Assembly: GCA_000721375.1 (NCBI GenBank)
Contig: JOGW01000028.1
Span: forward strand, 29,784-93,783
Direction of reading: 5' to 3'
Length of the DNA: 64,000 nt
Origin: Streptomyces sp. NRRL B-3428
Lineage (GTDB): Bacteria; Actinomycetota; Actinomycetes; Streptomycetales; Streptomycetaceae
Shown: positions 54,773-63,955 of the stretch, in pieces
Layout: every line of letters begins with the position of its first letter
Numbering within the stretch: position 1 is the stretch's first letter
Notes under the pieces: generated by a model
The model's input: only the letters and a program-made list of their open reading frames with translations
What the model was told of the DNA's origin: nothing
The model's database searches: none
Position numbers and translations under genes: made by a program

Positions 54773-55914
54773 GCGGCCACCTCTTCTTCCGTACCGGCGT
54801 CGATGTCCTGGGCGGCGTCGAGACCGAAGCCGTGCTCCGGGTTCCAGTGCAGAACGACCTCGGCGCCCGGGGTGAGCCGGCCGTCGCGCTCGATGTTCTG
54901 CGCGTACACCTCGAAGGCGTCGCAGACGGGGGTGTCGATCACGTACTGCGTCGAGACGCCGATGAAGCTGGACTGCGCGATCTTGCCGGTGATGCGGTTG
55001 CGGCCCTCGGGGATCGCGCCGGCCTCGTCGGCGTGGGTGACCGAGATCTTCTCGGGGCGGATGCCGAGCAGCACCTTGCCGCCGGTGCCGGTCTCACCGC
55101 TGGTACGGGCGGTGGGCAGGGACAGCTTGGCGTCGCCGGCCTTCACCACCAGGTTGTCGCCGTCCTTGGCAAAGACCTCGGCGGTGATGAGGTTGGAGGT
55201 GCCGAGGAAGTTGGCCACGAAGGTGGTCTTGGGGTTCTCGTACAGGTCGGTCGGCGAGCCGAGCTGCTCGACGCGGCCCGCGTTCATCACGGCGACCTGG
55301 TCGGCCATGGTCATGGCCTCTTCCTGGTCGTGCGTGACGTGCACGAACGTGATGCCCACCTCGGTCTGGATGCGCTTGAGTTCGAGCTGCATCTGGCGGC
55401 GCAGCTTCAGGTCGAGCGCACCGAGCGGCTCGTCGAGGAGCAGCACCTTGGGGTGGTTGATCAGGGCGCGGGCCACGGCCACACGCTGCTGCTGACCGCC
55501 GGAGAGCTGGTGCGGACGCTTGTGCGCGTGGTCGCCGAGCTGGACGAGCTCCAGCATGTCGTCGACCTGCTTCTTGACCGACTTGATGCCGCGCCGGCGC
55601 AGACCGAAGGCGACGTTCTCCGTGATGGAGAGGTGCGGGAACAGGGCGTACGACTGGAAGACGGTGTTCACCGGGCGCTTGTACGGCGGCAGGGACGTGA
55701 CGTCCTGGTCGCCGAGGTGGACGGTGCCCGAGGTGGGGTCCTCCAGGCCGGCGATCATGCGCAGGGTGGTCGTCTTGCCGCAGCCGGAGGCGCCGAGCAG
55801 CGCGAAGAACGAGCCCTCGGGGACGGTGAGATCGAGCGGGTGCACGGCCGTGAAGGAGCCGTAGGTCTTGGCTATCCCGGAGAGGCGGACATCGCCGCGG
55901 GTGGTGTCAGTCAT
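54769..55914 (-). CDS. potA: Polyamine ABC transporter ATPase (PotA type)
   Basis: A 381-residue ATPase. Walker A GASGCGKTT is near 36-44, the signature LSGGQQQRVAVARAL, Walker B LLLDEPLGALD and the H-loop FVHVTHDQEEAMTM. The C-terminal TOBE domain (about 255-370) is typical of PotA and related spermidine/putrescine or iron transporters. It energises the PotB/PotC channel. Confidence 0.93.
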   Translation of the reverse strand: MTDTTRGDVRLSGIAKTYGSFTAVHPLDLTVPEGSFFALLGASGCGKTTTLRMIAGLEDPTSGTVHLGDQDVTSLPPYKRPVNTVFQSYALFPHLSITENVAFGLRRRGIKSVKKQVDDMLELVQLGDHAHKRPHQLSGGQQQRVAVARALINHPKVLLLDEPLGALDLKLRRQMQLELKRIQTEVGITFVHVTHDQEEAMTMADQVAVMNAGRVEQLGSPTDLYENPKTTFVANFLGTSNLITAEVFAKDGDNLVVKAGDAKLSLPTARTSGETGTGGKVLLGIRPEKISVTHADEAGAIPEGRNRITGKIAQSSFIGVSTQYVIDTPVCDAFEVYAQNIERDGRLTPGAEVVLHWNPEHGFGLDAAQDIDAGTEEEVAA

Positions 55915-55988
55915 GGCGTACCTACAGGGGGTTCAGAGGGGCGGGAGCACGCGGGGGCACGTGGGGGTGTCACGCGGGGGTGTGACGC

Positions 55989-57239
55989 TCACGCGCCGGT
56001 GAGCTTGGCGAACTTCGCCTCGTACTTCGACTCTTCGTCGTTGCTCAGGGAGCGGAACGAGCGGGCGAGCGCGGCCATCGCCTTGTCCGGGACGATCAGC
56101 GGGTCGTTGGCCAACGCCTCGTCGATCTTCGCGAGTTCCGGCTTCACCCCGTCGACCGGGCACACATAGCTGATCCACGCGGCCAGCTCGGCGGCGACCG
56201 GCGGCTGGTAGTAGTGGTCGATCAGGAGTTCCGCGTTGGTCTTGTGCCGGGCCTTGTTGGGGATCAGCAGGTTGTCCGAGGAGAGGTTGTAGCCGCTCTC
56301 CGGAATGGCGAACTTGATGTCCGGGTTGTCCGCCTGCAGCTGCACCACGTCGCCCGCCCAGGCGAGACAGGCGGCGAGGTCGCCCTTGTCGAGGTCGCCG
56401 GTGTAGTCGTTGCCGGTGAAGCGCCGGATCTGCTTGTTGTCGACGGCCTTCTGGAGTCGGGCGACCGCCCCGTCGAAGTCGTCGTCCTTGAAGGACCCGA
56501 GGTCCTTGCCCATGTCGAGCATCGTCATGCCGACGGTGTCGCGCATCTCAGTGAGGAAGCCGACCTTGCCCTTGAGCCCCGGGTCGTCGAGCATCTGCGA
56601 GACCGAGGTGACCTCGCGCCCGCCGGTGGCCTTCGTGTTGTACGCGATGACCGTGGGGATACCGGTCCAGGGGAACGAGTACGCGCGCCCCGGGTCCCAG
56701 TCCGGCTCACGGAACTGCGTGGCCAGATTGGCGAACGCGTGGGGAGTGTTGGAGTGGTCCAGCTTCTGCACCCAGCCGAAGCGGATCAGCCGCGAGGCCA
56801 GCCAGTCGGTCACGCAGATCAGGTCGCGTCCGGTGTCCTGACCGGCCGCGAGCTGCGGCTTGATCTTGCCGAAGAACTCCGTGTTGTCGTTGATGTCCTC
56901 GGTGTACTTGACCGATATCCCGGTGCGTTCGGTGAACGCCTCCAGGGTGGGCCGACGGTTCTCGTCCTCGTCGTCCACGTCCATGTACTCGGTCCAGTTG
57001 GAGAAGTTGACGCGCTTCTCCTTCTTCGAGTGGTCGTCGGCCGAGACGCCGCCGGGATTCTTGCTCGCGGCGGGGATACCGCAGGCGCTGAGCGCCCCGA
57101 GGCCGCCGACGGTGAGCGCTCCGGCGCTCGTGGCGCGCAGCATCGCGCGGCGGGACATCGCACCCCGGCCGCTGGTCATGCTGCGCCGCCAGGCGGCCAG
57201 CTGCACTGCGGAGGGGCGGTCGGGCTCGTACTGCTCCAT
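55989..57239 (-). CDS. potD: Polyamine-binding lipoprotein (PotD type)
   Basis: A 416-residue solute-binding protein. The N-terminus has a Tat motif (SRRAMLR) and lipobox LSAC with C53, so it is exported folded and lipid-anchored. The mature part has VNFSNWTEYMD and the PotD/PotF fold signature FTERTGISVKYTED, with acidic residues suited to bind diamines (DWLAS, GVKPELAK). The N-region before the twin arginines is long; ATG at residue 21 or 28 could also serve as start. First transporter gene after the dehydrogenase in the operon. Confidence 0.92.
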   Translation of the reverse strand: MEQYEPDRPSAVQLAAWRRSMTSGRGAMSRRAMLRATSAGALTVGGLGALSACGIPAASKNPGGVSADDHSKKEKRVNFSNWTEYMDVDDEDENRRPTLEAFTERTGISVKYTEDINDNTEFFGKIKPQLAAGQDTGRDLICVTDWLASRLIRFGWVQKLDHSNTPHAFANLATQFREPDWDPGRAYSFPWTGIPTVIAYNTKATGGREVTSVSQMLDDPGLKGKVGFLTEMRDTVGMTMLDMGKDLGSFKDDDFDGAVARLQKAVDNKQIRRFTGNDYTGDLDKGDLAACLAWAGDVVQLQADNPDIKFAIPESGYNLSSDNLLIPNKARHKTNAELLIDHYYQPPVAAELAAWISYVCPVDGVKPELAKIDEALANDPLIVPDKAMAALARSFRSLSNDEESKYEAKFAKLTGA

Positions 57240-57311
57240 GGCGCTTGGTGCCCTTTCGGGAGGATCCCAGTGGTGTGGGAAGGTTCGGCCGCTGGTCGGG
57301 CGGCCTGTGAG

Positions 57312-58841
57312 TTATCGGTCCCCGAAAATCGTGCGGTGCCAGTCCTTCGCGGCGACCGCGGTGTTGTCGTACATGACGTGCTTGACCTGCGTGTACTCCT
57401 CGAAGGAGTACGTCGACATGTCCTTGCCGAAGCCAGAGGCCTTGTAGCCCCCGTGCGGCATCTCGCTGATGATCGGAATGTGGTCGTTGATCCACACACA
57501 GCCCGCCTTGATCTCGCGGGTGGCGCGGTTCGCACGGAAGACATCGCGTGTCCAGGCCGATGCGGCCAGGCCGTACGGGGTGTCGTTGGCGAGGGCGAGG
57601 CCCTCGTCGTCGGAGTCGAAGGGCAGCACGACGAGGACCGGACCGAAGATCTCCGACTGCACGATCTCGCTGTCCTGCGCGGCGTCCGCGACCAGCGTGG
57701 GCCGGTAGAAGGCGCCGTCGTCCTTGGGCGCCTCGCCGCCGGTGACGATCCGGGCGTAGCTCCGCGCGCGGTCCACGAAACCGGCGACACGGTCGCGCTG
57801 GACATGGCTGATCAGGGGGCCGAGGTCGGTGTCGGGAGCGAAGGGGTCGCCGACACGCACCGTCTCCATCAGCTCCTTCACACGCTCCACGAAGGCCTCG
57901 TAGAGCGGCCGCTGTACGTACGCGCGGGTCGCGGCGGTGCAGTCCTGGCCGGTGTTGATGAGGGATCCGGCGACGGCGCCGTTGGCGGCGGCCTCCAGGT
58001 CGGCGTCGTCGAAGACCACGAAGGGGGCCTTGCCGCCTAGTTCGAGGTGGATCCGCTTGACGGTGGCCGTGGCCACCTCGGCGACACGCTTGCCGACGGC
58101 GGTCGAGCCGGTGAAGGAGGTCATCGCGACGTCGGGGTGGCCGACGAGGTGCTCGCCCGCCTCCTTGCCCGTACCGGTGACGATGTTGATCACGCCGTCC
58201 GGAATCCCGGCCGCGGTGGCCGCCTCGGCGAACAACAGCGAGGTCAGCGGGGTGATTTCGGCCGGTTTCAGGACGATCGTGTTGCCCGCCGCGACGGCCG
58301 GCAGGATCTTCCAGGCCGCCATCTGCAGCGGGTAGTTCCACGGGGCGATGGAGCCCACGACTCCGATGGGCTCACGCCGTACATAGGAGGTGTGGTCCCC
58401 GCTGTACTCGCCCGCGCTCTGGCCCTGGAGATGACGGGCGGCGCCCGCGAAGAACGCGGTGTTGTCGATCGTGCCCGGCACGTCGAACTCACGGCTCAGC
58501 TTGAGCGGCTTGCCGCACTGCAGCGACTCGGCCTGCGCGAACTCCTCCGCACGCTCCGCGAGCACGGCCGCGAAACGGTGCAGGGCGTCGGAGCGCTCAC
58601 CCGGAGTGCTGCCCGCCCAGCCGGGGAAGGCGGCCTTGGCGGCGGCGACCGCGGCGTCGACGTCGTCGGTGCTCGCGAGTTCGTACGTGTAGACCTCGGC
58701 GCCGGTGGCCGGATCGATCACGCTGTGGGTGCGGCCCGAAGTGCCGGGGCGAAGGCGGCCGTTGATGTACTGGGCTCCGGACGCGAGACGCTGCTGCGCG
58801 AGGAACTTGTCTGCGGGGCTGTGCGGTGCGGTGTTGCTCAT
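57312..58841 (-). CDS. Gamma-aminobutyraldehyde/betaine aldehyde dehydrogenase-like enzyme
   Basis: A 509-residue aldehyde dehydrogenase. Catalytic cysteine C301 lies in NTGQDCTAATR, the general-base Glu in IHLELGGKAPFVVF, the cofactor loop in MTSFTGSTAVGKRV. NTGQDCTA and the GVVGSIAPWNYPLQMA segment group it with PuuC/PatD/BADH enzymes that oxidise 4-aminobutyraldehyde. Its position heading the potDABC-oxidase operon and near gabT supports a role producing GABA from putrescine. ATG 58841 has GGAG eight bases upstream; the frame extends to 58997 without a ribosome site. Confidence 0.9.
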   Translation of the reverse strand: MSNTAPHSPADKFLAQQRLASGAQYINGRLRPGTSGRTHSVIDPATGAEVYTYELASTDDVDAAVAAAKAAFPGWAGSTPGERSDALHRFAAVLAERAEEFAQAESLQCGKPLKLSREFDVPGTIDNTAFFAGAARHLQGQSAGEYSGDHTSYVRREPIGVVGSIAPWNYPLQMAAWKILPAVAAGNTIVLKPAEITPLTSLLFAEAATAAGIPDGVINIVTGTGKEAGEHLVGHPDVAMTSFTGSTAVGKRVAEVATATVKRIHLELGGKAPFVVFDDADLEAAANGAVAGSLINTGQDCTAATRAYVQRPLYEAFVERVKELMETVRVGDPFAPDTDLGPLISHVQRDRVAGFVDRARSYARIVTGGEAPKDDGAFYRPTLVADAAQDSEIVQSEIFGPVLVVLPFDSDDEGLALANDTPYGLAASAWTRDVFRANRATREIKAGCVWINDHIPIISEMPHGGYKASGFGKDMSTYSFEEYTQVKHVMYDNTAVAAKDWHRTIFGDR

Positions 58842-58911
58842 CGCGGACTCCGTCGCTCCATGACTGCCGTGAAGACGGGCTTTTCGTGGCTCCAGCTCGA
58901 TTTGAGTGCTG

Positions 58912-58940
58912 ATCCTGACAGAGGAAGGGCCTTCCGCCAA
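58912..58940 (-). promoter_or_regulatory. Probable promoter of the polyamine operon
   Basis: Read on the minus strand, TTGGCG (58940-58935) and CAGGAT (58917-58912) are separated by 17 bases, a good match to the Streptomyces vegetative pattern. It is about 70 bases before the dehydrogenase start. Confidence 0.55.
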
Positions 58941-58942
58941 GG

Positions 58943-58978
58943 GATTCCGTTGTTGCCATTTGGTTACTCGACGGAATC
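58943..58978. promoter_or_regulatory. Inverted repeat upstream of the polyamine operon promoter
   Basis: GATTCCGTTG (58943-58952) and CGACGGAATC (58969-58978) are an inverted repeat with one mismatch and a 16-base gap. It ends three bases upstream of the -35 box, the place where an activator would bind. The regulator is not in the window unless it is the PucR protein. Confidence 0.55.
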
Positions 58979-59051
58979 TGTTGACCAAGGTGTCCAACAG
59001 CAGGGGAAAACCAGGTACGGAGTGTCAGTGGTGGCTGAAACACTCGCATGC

Positions 59052-59615
59052 ATGGGGATCACAGCAGTGGAAAAGAAGATCGACGAACTCGCTGCGCAGG
59101 TCAAGAGCGGTCCGCCGGTGAAGTTCCTGCACTTCTGGGGGCATACGGCGCCTGCGGACGGCTCCGTGGGCAAGCACGTCCTGAGCCAGTGGTGGCCCGC
59201 TTCGTTCGTGGTGGACGGGGTGACCTATGAGACGGCCGAGCACTGGATGATGGCGTCGAAGGCGCGGCTCTTCGGGGACGCGGAGGCGGCGGAGCAGGCG
59301 GTGCACGCCACGTCGCCCGCAGCCGCGAAGAAGGCGGGGCGTCTGGTGCGCGGCTTCGACGACGCCGTCTGGGAGCGCGAGCGCTACCGGATCGTGGTCG
59401 AGGGCAGCGTGCACAAGTTCGCCGCGCATCCGGAGCTGGGCGAGTACCTGCTGCGGACCGGGGAGCGGGTGCTCGTCGAGGCCAGCCCGATGGACCGGAT
59501 CTGGGGCATCGGGCTCGCGGCGGGCGACGAGCGGGCCGAGGACCCCGCCCAGTGGCGCGGGCTCAACCTGCTGGGGTTCGCGCTGATGGAGGCTCGGGGG
59601 CGGTTGCGGGGCTGA
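59052..59615 (+). CDS. NADAR-family protein (YbiA-like)
   Basis: A 187-residue member of the NADAR (DUF1768) family. The hallmark motifs are visible: FLHFWGH, LSQWWPASFVVDGVTYETAEHWMMASKARLFGD, here spanning about 60 bases of motif-rich sequence, and DRIWGIGLAAGD. Known members remove damaged riboflavin intermediates or ADP-ribose-linked groups from DNA or NAD derivatives. The start is uncertain: ATG 59052 has no ribosome site; GTGs near 59028-59031 or at 59067 are alternatives. Divergent from the polyamine operon. Confidence 0.85.
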   Translation: MGITAVEKKIDELAAQVKSGPPVKFLHFWGHTAPADGSVGKHVLSQWWPASFVVDGVTYETAEHWMMASKARLFGDAEAAEQAVHATSPAAAKKAGRLVRGFDDAVWERERYRIVVEGSVHKFAAHPELGEYLLRTGERVLVEASPMDRIWGIGLAAGDERAEDPAQWRGLNLLGFALMEARGRLRG

Positions 59616-59654
59616 GCGGGCCGCCCGGTTGCGGGGGCAGCCGGGGTGGAGCGG

Positions 59655-60734
59655 TCACGGGTGGAGCGGCGCCTCGGCGTGGATGAGGGTGTCGCTCCAG
59701 TCGTACGGATCGTCGTTGTCGTACGGGTCGTTGTCGTTGACCACGACGAAGAGCAGGAAGATCACCGCGAGCGCCGTACCGACGCTGCCGCAGATGAGCC
59801 CGGCCAGCGCCTGACCGCCGTTGTTCGCCTCGCCCTTGCGGGCCTTGCCGCGGCCGATCGCGCCGAAGATGATCGCGAGGACGCCGACGATGATCGCCAC
59901 GGGCCAGAGACAGAAGAGCACGCAGGCGATGATCCCGAGCACGAGCGATGTCGTGCCCATGCCGTTGCTGAGACCCATCGGCATATGGGGCCAGCCGTAG
60001 CCGGGCTGTCCGCCGTAGTACGGGGCTCCGGAGTAGGGGACCCCGGAGTACGGGGCGCCGGCCTGCGGGCCGTAACCGGGGTAGCCGGCGGGACCGGCAG
60101 CGCCGGCGTAGCCGTAGCCCGGACCGGGACCCTCGGGGCCCACGGGCGGAGGCGGCACAGCACCGTCCGGTACCGGGTGGCCGCCCGCGTACGGCGGTTG
60201 GTGGGCGAAGCCGCCGGGGTTCTGCCAGGGGTTGGCGGGGGCGCCGTGGGCCGGGGGCTGTGCGCCGGCCGGGTGACCGAGGCCGTGGGCGACGGTGCTG
60301 CCCGGGCCGTTGTCGTCGGCCGGGGGTGCCCAGATGTCGCGGTCGGAGGGAGCGGGCTGGGGCGCCGAGGGCTCGGCGGCCGTGGCGCCCTTGGTCAGGG
60401 AGATCTCGGACTGTGCCGGTGCGGGTTCGGGCGTGACGGTGTGCGCGTCGAGGAGGGTGCCGCCGTCGTTGCTGCCGGGCGGGGGGCCTGCGACGCCGAT
60501 GGTCTCCGCTTCGGAGCCGGTCGTGTCGATCGCCTCGGAGCCGTTCTCACCGATGGTCTCCACCTCGGCACCGGTCGCGTCGATCGCCCCGGAACCGGTC
60601 GCGTCGACCGCCCCGGAACCGGTCGCCCCGATGGTCTCCGCCTCGGCGTCCGCCTGAGCCCGGTCCGCAGGGGGCGCCCACGGGTCCACCCGCTCCCGCT
60701 CGCCGGGCGTCTGGTCTGCTTGCTCGGAGGACAT
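59655..60734 (-). CDS. DUF4190 membrane protein with long disordered N-terminus
   Basis: A 359-residue protein. Residues 1 to about 240 are disordered, with a repetitive ATGSGAVDATGSG-type stretch (about 40-75) and a Gly/Pro/Tyr-rich stretch (GYGYAGAAGPAGYPGYG). Two membrane helices (about 262-285 and 310-332) flank a short basic loop with RGKARKGEAN, the DUF4190 pattern. Such proteins are common in actinobacteria; the function is unknown. No operon partner. Confidence 0.8.
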   Translation of the reverse strand: MSSEQADQTPGERERVDPWAPPADRAQADAEAETIGATGSGAVDATGSGAIDATGAEVETIGENGSEAIDTTGSEAETIGVAGPPPGSNDGGTLLDAHTVTPEPAPAQSEISLTKGATAAEPSAPQPAPSDRDIWAPPADDNGPGSTVAHGLGHPAGAQPPAHGAPANPWQNPGGFAHQPPYAGGHPVPDGAVPPPPVGPEGPGPGYGYAGAAGPAGYPGYGPQAGAPYSGVPYSGAPYYGGQPGYGWPHMPMGLSNGMGTTSLVLGIIACVLFCLWPVAIIVGVLAIIFGAIGRGKARKGEANNGGQALAGLICGSVGTALAVIFLLFVVVNDNDPYDNDDPYDWSDTLIHAEAPLHP

Positions 60735-60927
60735 CGCCGTTCCCTTCAGATCCGCACGTCACGTCATGCTACGGCCAGGCCGTACACGGCATCCGGCCGC
60801 CTGTTCGCAGGGCCGGGAGAGCGGCCCGTAGCGGCAGACCTACGATGATCCCGACGTAAAGCCACCGAACAAGCCCCGCGGACCGCATCGCAACGGCACC
60901 GCAACCGCACCGCATCCGGAGGACGCC
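60735..60927. other. Divergent promoter region
   Basis: A 193-bp gap between the DUF4190 and deaminase genes. GGAGGAC precedes the GTG at 60928. Short GCAACGGCACC-type repeats are present; no promoter boxes stand out. Confidence 0.4.
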
Positions 60928-61965
60928 GTGACCGTGACGGACCTGACCCCCTTCATCGCCGGGCTGCCCAAGGCCGAACTGCACGTGCACCACGTCGGCT
61001 CCGCATCCCCCCGTATCGTCGCGGACCTCGCGGCCCGCCACTCCGACTCGAAGGTGCCCACCGACCCCGAGGCCGTCGCGGACTTCTTCACGTTCACGGA
61101 CTTCGCGCACTTCATCGAGGTGTATCTGGCGGTCGTGGACCTGGTCCGTACGCCGGAGGACGTCCGTCACCTCACCTTCGAGGTGGCCCGTGACATGGCC
61201 CGCCAGAACATCCGGTACGCGGAGCTGACCGTCACCCCGTACAGCTCGGTGAAGCGCGGTATCGACGAGCGCGCCTTCATGGCCGCGATCGAGGACGCCC
61301 GCAAGGCGGCCGAGGCCGAGTTCGGCACGATCCTGCGCTGGTGCTTCGACATCCCCGGCGAGGCCGGTCTGGAGGCGGCCGAAGTGACCGCGCGGCTCGC
61401 GACGGACGACTCGCTGCGTCCCGAGGGCCTGGTGTCCTTCGGCCTCGGGGGACCCGAAATCGGCGTACCGCGCCCGCAGTTCAAGCCGTACTTCGACCGC
61501 GCCGTCGCCGCCGGTCTGCGCTCGGTGCCGCACGCGGGCGAGACCACCGGACCGGAGACGGTCTGGGACGCCCTCAACGAGCTCGGCGCCGAGCGCATCG
61601 GCCACGGCACCAGCTCCACCCAGGACCCGGCGCTGCTCAAGCACCTGGCCGAGCACCGTATTCCGCTGGAGGTCTGCCCGACGTCCAACATCGCGACGCG
61701 CGCGGTGGCCACGCTCGACGAGCACCCCGTCAAGCAGATGGCCGAGGCGGGCGTGATCGTCACCATCAACTCGGACGACCCGCCGATGTTCGGCACGGAC
61801 CTCAACTCGGAGTACGCGGTGGCCGCGCGCCTCCTCGGCCTCGACGAGCGGGGCATCGCGGACCTGGCGAAGAACGCGGTGGAGGCGTCCTTCCTCGACG
61901 CGGAGGGCAAGCGCCGGATCGCCGGTGAGATCGACACCTACGTGGACGGCTGGCTCGCCGAGTAG
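60928..61965 (+). CDS. Adenosine deaminase-family enzyme, probably aminodeoxyfutalosine deaminase
   Basis: A 345-residue metal-dependent deaminase. The zinc ligands are visible: H19 and H21 in KAELHVHHVG, the His of VPHAGET with its catalytic Glu, and the Asp pair in INSDDPPMFGTDL. The HVHHVGSASP segment differs from the HVHLEG of true adenosine deaminases. I recall that Streptomyces enzymes of this type act on 6-aminodeoxyfutalosine in menaquinone synthesis; this cannot be proved from sequence alone. GTG start with GGAGGAC. It stands alone as a transcript. Confidence 0.85.
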   Translation: MTVTDLTPFIAGLPKAELHVHHVGSASPRIVADLAARHSDSKVPTDPEAVADFFTFTDFAHFIEVYLAVVDLVRTPEDVRHLTFEVARDMARQNIRYAELTVTPYSSVKRGIDERAFMAAIEDARKAAEAEFGTILRWCFDIPGEAGLEAAEVTARLATDDSLRPEGLVSFGLGGPEIGVPRPQFKPYFDRAVAAGLRSVPHAGETTGPETVWDALNELGAERIGHGTSSTQDPALLKHLAEHRIPLEVCPTSNIATRAVATLDEHPVKQMAEAGVIVTINSDDPPMFGTDLNSEYAVAARLLGLDERGIADLAKNAVEASFLDAEGKRRIAGEIDTYVDGWLAE

Positions 61966-62030
61966 GGGAAGGACGGCCGCACCCCCGGTACCGTTCGGTG
62001 GCCGAAGATCACCGAACGGGGAGGGCCGGG

Positions 62031-63302
62031 ATGTCCGCCGCACACCTGGGGCCGATACGGGCTCCCATACCGCTCGCGGTCCGTCAACTGGTGGCCTCCA
62101 AGCCCTGGTTGACGGACCTTTTCGTGGCGCTGCTGGTCCAGCTGGCGGTCAGCATCCCGTTCGTGGTGGAGCGTCCGCCCGGCGAATCCGCGCTCGACTG
62201 GCTGGACTATCTGACGACCACGCTCACCGTGGTCCCGCTGGTGTGGCGCAGACGCGCCCCCGTGAGCGTGCTCCTCATCGTGTTCGCGGCGCATCCGCTG
62301 ATCGTCCTGACCGACGGGCCCGGCCAGCCGCTGCCGTACACCGGGCTTGTCTGCGCCTACACGGTGGCGGCCCAGTCGCCGCCGCGCGTACGCCAGTTCA
62401 CCGCGCTCGGGGTCCTGGCGACCGTCACCCCGTCGTCGGCGTTCAACGGCTCGTCGGCCCGTGAGCTGCTGTTCTCCCTGTTCGTGTTCTGTGCCGCATA
62501 CGCCATGGGCCGGCTCACCGACACCCGCCGCGCCTACGCCGAGGCCCTGGAGGAACGGGCCGCGCACCTGGAGCGGGCCGCCCGGATCGAGGCGGAGCAG
62601 GCGGCCGTGCGCGAACGGGCCCGTATCGCACGGGAGATGCACGACATCCTGTCGCACGCCATCAGCCTCATGATCGTCCAGTCGGAGGCGGGGGCAGCCG
62701 CCGTACAGGCCGCACCGCAGCGCGCCGAGGCGGCCTTCGACGCGATCAGCGGGACCGGCCGGGACGCGATGACCCAGTTGCGCCGGATGCTGGGACTGCT
62801 GCGCGAGGCCGAGGACCCGGGCCAAGGACGCGAACCCCAGCCGTCGTTGGCCGCGCTGCCCCGGCTGCTCGACCAGGTGCGCGCGGGCGGTCTGAAGATC
62901 ACGTACGGGACCGGGGGTGCGCCAAGGGCGCTTCCGCTGGACATGGAGGCCGCGGCGTACCGGATCGTGCAGGAGGCGCTGACCAATGTCGTGAAGCACG
63001 CGACGGCCGAGCATGTGGACGTCCAAGTCACCTTCGGCGCCGAGTGCTTGGAGCTGACCGTCCTCGACGACGGCCGTGGACCGCAGGGCGGCGGCGGTCA
63101 CGGGCTCTTGGGGCTGCGCGAGCGGGCCGCCGCTTTCGCCGGTGAGGTGAGCACGGGTGCGGGCCCCGGCGGCAAGGGCTTCCGGGTCGCCGTACGCCTC
63201 CCCTTCCCCGCCCGCTCGGAGCCCACCGGCACCACGCACCCCTCGGAGCCCACCGGCTCCACGCACCCCTCGGATAACCTCGCGACAGGGGGTGTCCTAT
63301 GA
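62031..63302 (+). CDS. Two-component sensor histidine kinase (NarL/LiaS class)
   Basis: A 423-residue membrane sensor. About five hydrophobic helices in residues 20-170 form a sensor without a large outer domain. The HisKA_3 dimerisation domain has the phospho-acceptor in REMHDILSHA (H204). The ATPase domain has N-box EALTNVVKHA and G-box VLDDGRG, GGHGLLGLRERA. The tail has a short THPSEPTG repeat. ATG 62031 follows GGGGAGGG. It overlaps its response regulator by ATGA. The signal is unknown. Confidence 0.93.
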   Translation: MSAAHLGPIRAPIPLAVRQLVASKPWLTDLFVALLVQLAVSIPFVVERPPGESALDWLDYLTTTLTVVPLVWRRRAPVSVLLIVFAAHPLIVLTDGPGQPLPYTGLVCAYTVAAQSPPRVRQFTALGVLATVTPSSAFNGSSARELLFSLFVFCAAYAMGRLTDTRRAYAEALEERAAHLERAARIEAEQAAVRERARIAREMHDILSHAISLMIVQSEAGAAAVQAAPQRAEAAFDAISGTGRDAMTQLRRMLGLLREAEDPGQGREPQPSLAALPRLLDQVRAGGLKITYGTGGAPRALPLDMEAAAYRIVQEALTNVVKHATAEHVDVQVTFGAECLELTVLDDGRGPQGGGGHGLLGLRERAAAFAGEVSTGAGPGGKGFRVAVRLPFPARSEPTGTTHPSEPTGSTHPSDNLATGGVL

Positions 63303-63955
63303 CCATTCGCGTAGTCGTCGCCGACGACCAGGAACTCGTCCGCAGCGGTTTCGCGTTGATCCTCGATCTGCAGCCGGACATCGAGGTCGTGGCGGAGGCC
63401 GGCGACGGCGCCCAGGCGGTGGACGCGGTACGCCGCCATGCCGCGGACGTGGCCCTGCTCGACATCCGGATGCCGGTCATGGACGGGATCGAGGCCTGCC
63501 GGGCGATCAGCGAACAGACCGACTGCCGCACGGTCATGCTGACCACCTTCGACTCGGACGAGTACGTGTACGACGCGCTGCACGCGGGCGCCAGCGGCTT
63601 TCTGCTCAAGGACGTCCGCAGGGACGATCTGGTGCATGCGGTACGGGTGGTGTCGGCCGGCGACTCGCTGCTGGCTCCGTCCGTGGCGCGCCGGCTGATC
63701 GCGGAGTACACCGCACGCCCGGTCGCGGCGCCCTCGCCCCGGCTGGATGTGCTCACCGCACGCGAGCGCGAGACGCTGCTGCACCTCGCCCGCGGCCTGT
63801 CCAACGCGGAGATCGCCGGCGCCCTGGTGGTGAGCGAGCACACGGTGAAGACCCATGTGGGCAACGTGCTCTCGAAGTTGGGCCTCCGGGACCGGATCCA
63901 GGCAGTGATCTGCGCCTACGAGTCGGGGCTCATCGCTCCGACGGCGTCCGGCTGA
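63299..63955 (+). CDS. LuxR-family response regulator
   Basis: A 218-residue regulator. The receiver domain has the acidic pair D9-D10, phospho-acceptor D55 in LLDIRMPVMDG and the conserved Lys in FLLKDVRRDD. The C-terminal LuxR helix-turn-helix is LTARERETLLHLARGLSNAE plus SEHTVKTHVGNVLSKLGL. It is coupled to the kinase gene by ATGA. Target genes are unknown. The last 45 bases of the window after it are C/T-rich with no feature. Confidence 0.95.
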   Translation: MTIRVVVADDQELVRSGFALILDLQPDIEVVAEAGDGAQAVDAVRRHAADVALLDIRMPVMDGIEACRAISEQTDCRTVMLTTFDSDEYVYDALHAGASGFLLKDVRRDDLVHAVRVVSAGDSLLAPSVARRLIAEYTARPVAAPSPRLDVLTARERETLLHLARGLSNAEIAGALVVSEHTVKTHVGNVLSKLGLRDRIQAVICAYESGLIAPTASG

